Positions 57,344 to 64,000 of a DNA stretch of 64,000 nucleotides are shown here, piece by piece. This DNA is from Nocardia fluminea (GTDB taxonomy: Bacteria; Actinomycetota; Actinomycetes; Mycobacteriales; Mycobacteriaceae): positions 1 to 64,000 of the forward strand of contig NZ_PJMW01000003.1 of NCBI RefSeq assembly GCF_002846365.1, written 5' to 3'. The translations under genes and the position numbers were made by a program. Numbering within the stretch: the stretch's first letter is position 1; each line of letters begins with the position of its first letter. The notes beneath the pieces were generated by a model, which was given only the letters and a program-made list of their open reading frames with translations, did no database searches and was not told the origin of the DNA.

Positions 57344-58336
57344 TCAGACCTGCGGATCGCCAAAGACGCCGTTTCTGCTGTCCTCGGCGGTGCTGCGACG
57401 CCATTCGCGAGGCGTGACGCCGTACGTCACGCGGAATCGCCGGGTGAAGTGCGAAGCGTCGCGGAAGCCCCAGCGAAAGGCGATGATCGCGATGGAGCAG
57501 TGGCGGAGCCTGGGATCGGCGAGATCATCGCGAATGCGGTCGAGCCGTTGACCGATGATCCACTGGGCGAGGCTGTAGTCGGCGGCGGCACAGATCTTGT
57601 AGAGGTGACGCAGGGAGATATTGAGAGCGGCGGCGATGCGGGCGGCGTCGAGTTCGGGGTCGGCGAGGTTGCGGCGCACATAGTTGCGGATCTCGGCTAG
57701 CGCGATCTCCGAGGGCAGGACCGCGCCGTCGTGGCGGTCGGGTTCGGTGGCCGACAACAACAGTCCGCGGATCAGGTCGATGCTGGCGGAGCCGGTCAGG
57801 CGCGCGGTCGGATGGGTGCTGAGAGCATCTGCCTGCCGCGTCATTTCGGTGATGTGACCGGACACGAGTCGATAGAAGGGGCTGCGATGCAAGTGCGGTG
57901 CTGCCCGGCGGATGCGTTCGACCGGGAGGTCGAGTTGATCGAGGGGAACGTGGAGGCAGGTCGACCCACCGTCGCCCACCCATCGGAAGTCGTACGGCGC
58001 GTTGAGGTCCATCAGGTGGAGGTCGCCGACGGCGAGTTCGCGTTGCAGACCGTCCTGTTCGTACCTGGCCGCGCCCTTCCCGTGTACCGCGATGGCCAAC
58101 ATCGGCGACGGAGTCGTGCGGATCTGCTTCGGCGTGCGGATCAGTTGGATGCCGGACATATCCGCACGAAAGATATTGGCATCACCGAATTCCCACACAT
58201 CGAACTGGGCGTGCGTGCGACCATCAGGGTTCTCGTGCACGACGTTGCACGGCGCCGATGCTTCCTGCATGGCGGTGATGATCGCGTGGGCGCGTTCCGC
58301 CGGCGCGACGAAGCCGGTATCGAAAACAACGGCCAT
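57344..58336 (-). CDS. AraC-family transcriptional regulator
   Basis: 330 residues from ATG after AGGAGGGCGG. The N-terminal AraC_binding_2-type cupin is ERAHAIITAMQEASAPCNVV, RYEQDGLQRELAVGDLHLMD and LNAPYDFRWVGDGGSTCLHV. Two HTH motifs follow at the C-terminus (ELDAARIAAALNISLRHLYK; CSIAIIAFRWGFRDASHFTR) and RFRVTYGVTPREWRR completes the signature. It is divergent from the LuxR-type regulator and may control it or the hydrolase genes beyond. Confidence 0.92.
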   Translation of the reverse strand: MAVVFDTGFVAPAERAHAIITAMQEASAPCNVVHENPDGRTHAQFDVWEFGDANIFRADMSGIQLIRTPKQIRTTPSPMLAIAVHGKGAARYEQDGLQRELAVGDLHLMDLNAPYDFRWVGDGGSTCLHVPLDQLDLPVERIRRAAPHLHRSPFYRLVSGHITEMTRQADALSTHPTARLTGSASIDLIRGLLLSATEPDRHDGAVLPSEIALAEIRNYVRRNLADPELDAARIAAALNISLRHLYKICAAADYSLAQWIIGQRLDRIRDDLADPRLRHCSIAIIAFRWGFRDASHFTRRFRVTYGVTPREWRRSTAEDSRNGVFGDPQV

Positions 58337-58502
58337 GATCCCGCCCTCCTGGTGGACCGGAAATGCTCCGCCTGATCGTGGCACGATCCGCACTGCACAA
58401 TCAGCCTGGAAATCGTGCACGCCGAGTCCAGTTTGCCTGGTCGGAGCGCTTTACGCTCGCCCAATGTGCCTGTTGTCGGCACCGAGGTGGGAGGTTTGCG
58501 TG

Positions 58503-61229
58503 ATGGGGCCCCTTGGTCGAGCTGATGTGCTCGACCACCTCGACGAGTTCATCGCCGCCGCGCGCAACGGTCTAGGGCACGCGGTGATCCTGCGGGGCGA
58601 GCCCGGAATCGGCAAATCGGTGCTGATCGATTCCATGATCGAGTCGGCCCACGGATTTCGAATCCTGCGTTCGGACGGCTACGAGGCCGAGGCCAATCTG
58701 CCGTATTCAGGGGTGCAACGACTGGTCGGATCGCTCGACGACGGCACGCAGTTGCCCGATCCCGAGCGGGAGGCATTACGGGTCGCGTTCGGTATCTCGG
58801 CGGGTGCGGTGCCGGACCGGTTCCTGGTCGGCCGGGCGGTGCTCGGCCTGCTGGCGATAGTCGGTCGCACTGGGCCGGTGCTGTGCGCGGTTGATGACGC
58901 GCACTGGTTGGACCGTGAGTCTTTGGACGTGTTGGGTTTCGTCGCGCGCCGACTACATGCCGAAGCGGCGGTGGTGGTGTTCGCGTCACGGGCTGACGAT
59001 GACGTCGACGTCCGCCTCGGCGGCGTGCCGGTGTTGCAGGTCGAAGAATTGGCGCGCCCCGCGGCCATCGAGTTGCTGACGTATTGGTTCGACGGAGAGC
59101 TCGATCCGCGGGTAGCGGCCGACATCGTCGACGAGGTCGGGGGAAACCCGCTCGTCCTGACCGACCTGGCCCGCGAACTCACCGCCCGCCAGCTCACGGA
59201 ATCGAGTTTCGCACCCACACCGCTCGGCGCGGGTTCCCGGCTGGAACAGTTCTATCGACGCGCACTGGAGTCGCTGCCCGATGCCTGCCGAGAATGGATT
59301 CTGGTGGCGGCGGCGGAATCCACCGGAGACCTGAAGTTGGTGGATCGGGCGACCGCTCTTCTCGATATCGACGAGAGTGCCGGTGAGGCCGCAGACGTCG
59401 CCGGACTGGTTGTCATCGACGGAGCCGTGCGATTTCGGCACCCGCTGGTTCGCGCGGCCGTCTACGGCGGCGCGACAGCCGCCGCGCGTCGGCGCGTGCA
59501 CGGTGCGCTCGCGCGAGCGGCGCAGGCTTCGGGATTGATCGATATCGAGGCGTGGCACGCCGCCGCGGCGACCGCGCGCCCGAACGCGTCGGTCGCGCAG
59601 CGGTTGGCCGACGCCGCAGAGCGAGCAACGCGCCGCGGTGGTCTCATCGCGGGCGCGAGCCTGTTGGCACGTGCCGCGGAGCTGAGCGAGGACCCCGGAT
59701 TGCGTGACGAGCGGTTGCTCGCCGGTGCCGAATCGGCCGCCGCGGCAGGTGCCGCACGATTCGCCCTCGACCTGACCGATCGCATCCCTGACCCCGCCGT
59801 GCTCGCACCGGTCGCCGCAGGGCGGCGCCTGTTCGTGCGTGCCTCGCTCGCCCTGTTTCTCGGCGACCCGGCGGCGGTTCCGCTCGCATCGAATCAGCTG
59901 AGCGCGGCGGCGGAGCTGTTCCACGGCCACGACTCGCACCGCGAGCACCTCGCACTGCTGCGCGCCTTCGACGCGGCACTCAGCGCCGAACGATCGGTCG
60001 CCCCAGGCACCTTCGCTGAGCTCGGGTTACGTATGCGTCTCGCGGCGGCCGACGCTGAACCGGGCCTGCGCGCGGTGCTCACGGGACTGTGCGGCTTGAT
60101 CCTGCGTCCATGTGGCGAAACGGCGGCCGCGAATCGGACGGCACTGCGAATGCTGGGCGAACTCGACGATCGGCAAGTGCTGGATTTCAGCATGGCCGGG
60201 GTGGTGCTCACCAGCGCCCTTTGGGACGAACGAGCCCGCAACGACTGGCTCGACCGGAGCGAGCGCATCGCCGCCCGCGCGGGCGCACTCAGAGAGTTGG
60301 ACACGTTGCTGTGGATGCGGTCGCTGACCGATCTCGATCGCGGTGATGTCACCGCCGCGGGCCGGGCGATCGCGCGCGTCCGGGAACTGCGGCAAGCGAT
60401 GGGATACCCGGCCGAACATGTCGTCAACGGCGCCTATCTCGCCTGGACGGGGGAGCCGACTTCGGTGGTCCTCCAGGTCGCCGAGCTCAACCTGGCCGCC
60501 GGGTTCGGTGGCGCGCACACCGCCACGATGAACGCGCTCGCCATCCGCAACCTCGCCCAGGGGCACTATCAGGATGCCTACGCTCTGCTGGCGCCGTACG
60601 AAGCCGACCGATTCATGCAAGTCACACCGCACCAGCTTCCCGAGTACATCGAAGCGGCAGTGCGGGCTGGCCATACCGCCGATGCCGAGCGGGTCACCAT
60701 CGAATTCGCCGCGTTCGCCGAGGACATCGACTCGCCGTGGGCACGCGGCGTCGCGATGCGGTGCCGCGCGTTGATCGCACCGGCAGCGGACGCGGAGCCG
60801 CACTACCTGGCCGCCATCGCCGCGCTGACCGAGACCGACACCCCGATCGACCTGTTTCGCGCCCACCTGCTGTACGGCGAGTGGCTGCGCAGACAACGCC
60901 GCCGTACCGATGCCAAGGTTCAATTGCATACTGCCGCTGACGGATTCACTCGTTTCGGTGGGACGGCCTTCGCCGAGCGCGCGGCACGCGAACTCGACGC
61001 ATTCGGCGAGCGGGCACAGGTCGGCGGCGCGGCCGCAACGATCGGATTGACCGCCCAGGAGTCGGAGGTCGCGACACTGGCGGCGGCGGGGCACACCAAC
61101 GTTGAAATCGCGGCCACCATGTTCCTCAGCGCCAATACCGTCGACTATCACCTGCGCAAAGTCTTTCGCAAGCTGGGTATTTCGTCGCGCCGCCAGCTCC
61201 GCGAGAACCTGCCGCCGACTACCCGCTGA
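58503..61229 (+). CDS. Large LuxR-family ATP-binding regulator
   Basis: 908 residues from ATG after GGGAGG. An AAA/STAND ATPase comes first: GRADVLDHLDEFIAAARNGL, Walker A LRGEPGIGKSVLIDSM, Walker B PVLCAVDDAHWLDRESLDVL, and ELLTYWFDGELDPRVAADIV onward. Long helical repeats fill 350-830. The C-terminal LuxR HTH is GLTAQESEVATLAAAGHTNV, EIAATMFLSANTVDYHLRKV, FRKLGIS. It is typical of actinobacterial LAL/MalT-like activators. The following hydrolase genes, same strand, are likely targets. Confidence 0.92.
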   Translation: MGPLGRADVLDHLDEFIAAARNGLGHAVILRGEPGIGKSVLIDSMIESAHGFRILRSDGYEAEANLPYSGVQRLVGSLDDGTQLPDPEREALRVAFGISAGAVPDRFLVGRAVLGLLAIVGRTGPVLCAVDDAHWLDRESLDVLGFVARRLHAEAAVVVFASRADDDVDVRLGGVPVLQVEELARPAAIELLTYWFDGELDPRVAADIVDEVGGNPLVLTDLARELTARQLTESSFAPTPLGAGSRLEQFYRRALESLPDACREWILVAAAESTGDLKLVDRATALLDIDESAGEAADVAGLVVIDGAVRFRHPLVRAAVYGGATAAARRRVHGALARAAQASGLIDIEAWHAAAATARPNASVAQRLADAAERATRRGGLIAGASLLARAAELSEDPGLRDERLLAGAESAAAAGAARFALDLTDRIPDPAVLAPVAAGRRLFVRASLALFLGDPAAVPLASNQLSAAAELFHGHDSHREHLALLRAFDAALSAERSVAPGTFAELGLRMRLAAADAEPGLRAVLTGLCGLILRPCGETAAANRTALRMLGELDDRQVLDFSMAGVVLTSALWDERARNDWLDRSERIAARAGALRELDTLLWMRSLTDLDRGDVTAAGRAIARVRELRQAMGYPAEHVVNGAYLAWTGEPTSVVLQVAELNLAAGFGGAHTATMNALAIRNLAQGHYQDAYALLAPYEADRFMQVTPHQLPEYIEAAVRAGHTADAERVTIEFAAFAEDIDSPWARGVAMRCRALIAPAADAEPHYLAAIAALTETDTPIDLFRAHLLYGEWLRRQRRRTDAKVQLHTAADGFTRFGGTAFAERAARELDAFGERAQVGGAAATIGLTAQESEVATLAAAGHTNVEIAATMFLSANTVDYHLRKVFRKLGISSRRQLRENLPPTTR

Positions 61230-61322
61230 CGTGAAGAACTACGTGCGATACGTGATTCGCCCGTAGGCCGTCATGCCCCATCGTGAACACAGTGCTCCGC
61301 ACCCGTCCGCGAGGAGGCCGCA

Positions 61323-62150
61323 ATGTCCACGATCACCGCCGATGACGGCATACAGATCTTCTACAAGGACTGGGGGCCGGTCGACGGGCACGCGGTACTG
61401 CTCAGTCACGGCTGGCCGCTGAACTCTGACGCGTGGGAGAGCCAGGCGCTCTTCCTGGCCGAGCACGGATGCCACGTCATCGCCCACGATCGCCGCGGAC
61501 ACGGCCGTTCCACGCAGTCCTGGAACGGCAACGACATGGACACCTACGCCGACGATCTCGCGACGCTGCTCGACACACTCGACCTGACCGAGGTCACCTT
61601 GGTCGGCCACTCGACCGGCGGCGGTGAAGTGGTGCGCTACATCGCCCGTCACGGGTCAACGCGCGTGGCAAAACTGGTCCTCGTCTCAGCCGTGCCGCCC
61701 TTCATGTCGCGCACCGACGACAACCCCGAAGGCCTGCCGGTCGAGGTATTCGATGGCATTCGCGCCGGCGAACGCGCCTCGCGTTCGCAGCTGTACCGCG
61801 ACCTCGCCGACGGCCCGTTCTTCGGACACAACCGCCGCGGCGACGTTCCCCAGGGCATGCGCGACGCGTTCTGGTTGCAAGGGCTCGCATCGGGCCACCG
61901 CGGCGCCTACGAGTGCATCGCCGCGTTCTCGGCCACCGACTTCCGTGGCGATCTCGCCGAGATCACCGTGCCGACGCTGGTGATCCACGGCGACGACGAC
62001 CAGATCGTCCCCATCGAAGTCGGTGGCCTGCGCTCGGCGAAGCTCATCGTCGGCGCCGAACTGAAGATCTACGAAGGCGCGGGTCACGCGCTTCCCGACA
62101 CCGAAAGACACCGACTGTCCCAGGACTTGCTCGATTTCATCGAGTCCTGA
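61323..62150 (+). CDS. Alpha/beta hydrolase (non-haem chloroperoxidase-like)
   Basis: 275 residues. [20 protein letters not shown] is the oxyanion region, [20 protein letters not shown] a family signature, and [19 protein letters not shown] contains the nucleophile Ser. [14 protein letters not shown] carries the Asp and [20 protein letters not shown] the His. These are all hallmarks of cofactor-free haloperoxidase/arylesterase enzymes. It is the first of three neighbouring hydrolase genes on this strand. Confidence 0.92.
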   Translation: MSTITADDGIQIFYKDWGPVDGHAVLLSHGWPLNSDAWESQALFLAEHGCHVIAHDRRGHGRSTQSWNGNDMDTYADDLATLLDTLDLTEVTLVGHSTGGGEVVRYIARHGSTRVAKLVLVSAVPPFMSRTDDNPEGLPVEVFDGIRAGERASRSQLYRDLADGPFFGHNRRGDVPQGMRDAFWLQGLASGHRGAYECIAAFSATDFRGDLAEITVPTLVIHGDDDQIVPIEVGGLRSAKLIVGAELKIYEGAGHALPDTERHRLSQDLLDFIES

Positions 62151-62173
62151 TCGCCGAAACGGAGCACATCGAA

Positions 62174-63013
62174 ATGAACCAGCCGAAACACACCGCCAAG
62201 CCGCCCATCGTCCTCATCCACGGACTCTGGATGACACCACGGAGCTGGGACACCTGGGCCCAGCGATACCGCGACCTCGGACACCAGGTCGTCGTGCCAG
62301 GTTGGCCCGGCATCGGCGATCGCGCCCCAGCCGATGTCAGGGCGGACCCGAGCGCGCTCGAAGGCGTCGGCATCCTGGAGATCGTCGACTTCTACGCCGA
62401 CGTCATCGCATCGCTACCCGAACAGCCCGTGATCATGGGCCATTCGTTCGGCGGGATCTTCACCCAGATGCTGCTCGATCGCGGCCTCGGCATCGCCGGC
62501 GTCGGCGTGGCGCCAGGGCAACCGGCCGGCGTTCTGGCACTGCCGTTCTCGACCTTGCGCACGGGACTACCGGTGTTGTCGAACCCGTTCCGTATCGGCA
62601 AAGCCAGCCCGATCTCCAAGCGTCATTTCCACTACACGTTCGGCAATGACCTCAGTCGCGCCGAATCCGACCTGGAATGGGAAGCGAGCGCGGTGAATTC
62701 GTCCAACCGGGTGTTCTTCGAGGGCGTGCTGTCACTGCCGAAGAAGAAGTCGGGCATCACCGCTGTCGATTTCCGCAAGCCCGACCGCGCACCGCTGTTG
62801 CTCGTCTCCGGCGGAATCGACCACGTTGCCCCACCCGCCATCCAGAAAGCCGCACTACGTAAATACGCACAGGGCACCGCGCTGGTCGAGCGGGTGGAAT
62901 TCCCTGATCGCACCCACCGGCTCGTGAGCCAGGACGGGTGGGAAGAAATCGCCGACTACGCCCTGGACTGGTCGCTGCGGCACGCCGCGACCCGATTCCC
63001 GCAGGCGACCTAG
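62174..63013 (+). CDS. Alpha/beta hydrolase
   Basis: 279 residues, ATG after GGAGCACATC, 23 bp after the preceding gene. IVLIHGLWMTPRSWDTWAQR, HQVVVPGWPGIGDR, elbow VIMGHSFGGIFTQMLLDRG, LLLVSGGIDHVAPPAIQKAA with the Asp, and FPDRTHRLVSQDGWEEIADY with the His make a complete triad. It is a likely esterase or lyase; the substrate is unknown. Confidence 0.88.
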   Translation: MNQPKHTAKPPIVLIHGLWMTPRSWDTWAQRYRDLGHQVVVPGWPGIGDRAPADVRADPSALEGVGILEIVDFYADVIASLPEQPVIMGHSFGGIFTQMLLDRGLGIAGVGVAPGQPAGVLALPFSTLRTGLPVLSNPFRIGKASPISKRHFHYTFGNDLSRAESDLEWEASAVNSSNRVFFEGVLSLPKKKSGITAVDFRKPDRAPLLLVSGGIDHVAPPAIQKAALRKYAQGTALVERVEFPDRTHRLVSQDGWEEIADYALDWSLRHAATRFPQAT

Positions 63014-63021
63014 CGGCCACC

Positions 63022-63834
63022 GTGAGCGTCAGAATCACCCACATCGGCGGACCGACCGTGCTCATCGAGATCGACGGATGGAAGATCCTCACCGATCCGA
63101 CCTTCGACGAGCCGGGACAGCGCTACGACTTCGCCCTCGGAACCTCGTCGGTGAAGACCATCGGTCCGGCGATCCAGGTGACCGACCTGCCCGCGATCGA
63201 CGTCGTGTTGCTCTCCCACGACCACCACGCCGACAATCTCGACCACGGCGGCCGTGCACTGCTGCACACCGTGCCGCGGGTCATCACCACGTCGAACGGC
63301 AGTTGCCGGCTCGGACTCGCGCACGCCGAGGCGATGGTGCCCTGGCAGGAAACCGTCCTGAGCGCTCCCGGCCGAGCGTCGCTGCGGGTGACAGCGACGC
63401 CGAGCCGACATGGGCCACCACTGAGCCGCCTTCTGGTAGGCGAGAACCTCGGCTTCGCGATCCAGCGGCCGTCGCAAACGCAGGTGGCGGTGTGGATGTC
63501 GGGGGACTCGGTCTATTTCCGGGGACTCGAGCAGGTCGCTCGCCGTCTCGACGTCGATATCGCGTTGCTGCACATCGGCGCCGTCCGATTCGGACTCACC
63601 GGGCCGGTGAAATACACGATGGACGCCCGCGATGCCGCCCGGTTCATCCGGCTGCTCGAACCACGCATCGCACTTCCGGTGCACTACGAAGGCTGGTCCC
63701 ACTTCAGCGAAAGCCACGATCGCGCTCGCGTGCGATTGCTCGAGGAATCCGAGGGCGTGCACCACCGGGTGCAGTGGCTGCCGCTAGGACAGGCTGTCGA
63801 ATTTCCCTCTCCCACTACACCGCTCGCGCACTGA
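63022..63834 (+). CDS. MBL-fold metal-dependent hydrolase
   Basis: 270 residues from GTG, 8 bases after the hydrolase stop. It is a UlaG/lactonase-like metallo-beta-lactamase fold: RITHIGGPTVLIEIDGWKIL, TDPTFDEPGQ, the metal motif LLSHDHHADNLDHGGRALL, TATPSRHGPP, WMSGDSVYFRGLEQVA and DIALLHIGAVRFGLTGPVKY, ending LPVHYEGWSHFSES. The HxHxxD-like metal site is intact. It may open lactones or cleave phosphoesters. Confidence 0.88.
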   Translation: MSVRITHIGGPTVLIEIDGWKILTDPTFDEPGQRYDFALGTSSVKTIGPAIQVTDLPAIDVVLLSHDHHADNLDHGGRALLHTVPRVITTSNGSCRLGLAHAEAMVPWQETVLSAPGRASLRVTATPSRHGPPLSRLLVGENLGFAIQRPSQTQVAVWMSGDSVYFRGLEQVARRLDVDIALLHIGAVRFGLTGPVKYTMDARDAARFIRLLEPRIALPVHYEGWSHFSESHDRARVRLLEESEGVHHRVQWLPLGQAVEFPSPTTPLAH

Positions 63835-63858
63835 GCGTTACCGAAAAGGTGATCGACC

Positions 63859-64000
63859 ATGTCGTCTCATATCCCGAATCCACGCCGCCGTCGGCTGCTG
63901 AGCGTCTTGGCCGCGACAGTCGTCGCCGCCAGTCCAGCGCTCCCGACGCTCGCGACCGCCGACCCCGGCGAGCCCACGCTAGTGCTGGTGCACGGCGCGT
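63859..64000 (+). CDS. Exported alpha/beta hydrolase, N-terminal part (cut by window edge)
   Basis: ATG follows AAAAGGTGATCGACC. The visible 47 codons give a Tat/Sec-like signal (RRRRLLSVLAATVVAASPAL, PTLATA) and then GEPTLVLVHGA, the first strand and oxyanion loop of an alpha/beta hydrolase. The rest lies beyond the window. Confidence 0.75.
   Translation, partial: MSSHIPNPRRRRLLSVLAATVVAASPALPTLATADPGEPTLVLVHGA

Overview
The DNA is GC-rich and actinobacterial, and gene content points to a mycolic-acid actinomycete, most likely Nocardia. Supporting features are a cutinase, secretory-lipase-type proteins, a mycolyltransferase-like esterase, MmyB/DUF5753-type XRE regulators and a Methyltransf_19 methyltransferase. 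Gene families were recognised from motifs only, with no database search. I saw no tRNA, rRNA or CRISPR array, and no integrase, relaxase or conjugation gene.

Layout. 1-8.7 kb is fairly ordinary: the end of a flavin monooxygenase, a cysteine-synthase-like PLP enzyme, a metal-export pair (P1B-4 ATPase and CDF transporter) and a membrane esterase. 8.7-14.1 kb is scarred: a frameshifted aldo/keto reductase, three TGACGAA-type repeats, an intact IS3-family element, a PIN-like protein with a 13-residue repeat array, and a broken unknown gene. 14.2-15.8 kb is a stress/fluoride module: a universal stress protein and two overlapping crcB (fluc) genes behind a convincing fluoride riboswitch. 16.0-31.5 kb is a large, mostly leftward accessory block. 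It holds a wHTH-repeat protein, a MoxR ATPase plus VWA/HExxH protein, a ParA-like/SARP fusion, ParB-like proteins, iteron-like repeats, a palindromic operator, and an overlapping exported-protein operon (glycine-rich protein, cutinase, lipase-like proteins that lack the nucleophilic serine). This block resembles a plasmid- or ICE-derived maintenance region.

31.8-42.2 kb is regulator-rich: two MmyB-type regulators with a 35-residue ORF between them, then two closely related XRE regulators that enclose an alpha/beta hydrolase and a flavoprotein and share a promoter element. A small-gene operon follows, ended by a group II intron with its maturase. 42.4-50.3 kb is the most interesting part: an eight-gene rightward operon. 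Its order is DUF5753 protein, methyltransferase, AspH-like hydroxylase, a fusion of a dCTP-deaminase-like domain to a PEP-synthase/rifampin-phosphotransferase-like dikinase, a P-loop nucleotide kinase, a second deaminase-like protein, a GT2 glycosyltransferase and a CYTH/TTM protein. Several genes overlap by 4-7 nt. The fusion has Gln where dCTP deaminases carry their catalytic Glu, while the stand-alone paralogue keeps the Glu. I propose an uncharacterised nucleotide-modifying or nucleotide-derived small-molecule system.

50.5-57.3 kb again shows mobility: an IS21-family element that has cut into a membrane-protein gene, and an HxlR/DUF1761 pair flanked by about 100-bp direct repeats derived from a zinc-ribbon gene. 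57.3-64.0 kb looks like stable chromosome: an AraC regulator, a large LuxR/AAA regulator and a run of alpha/beta hydrolases with an MBL-fold hydrolase.
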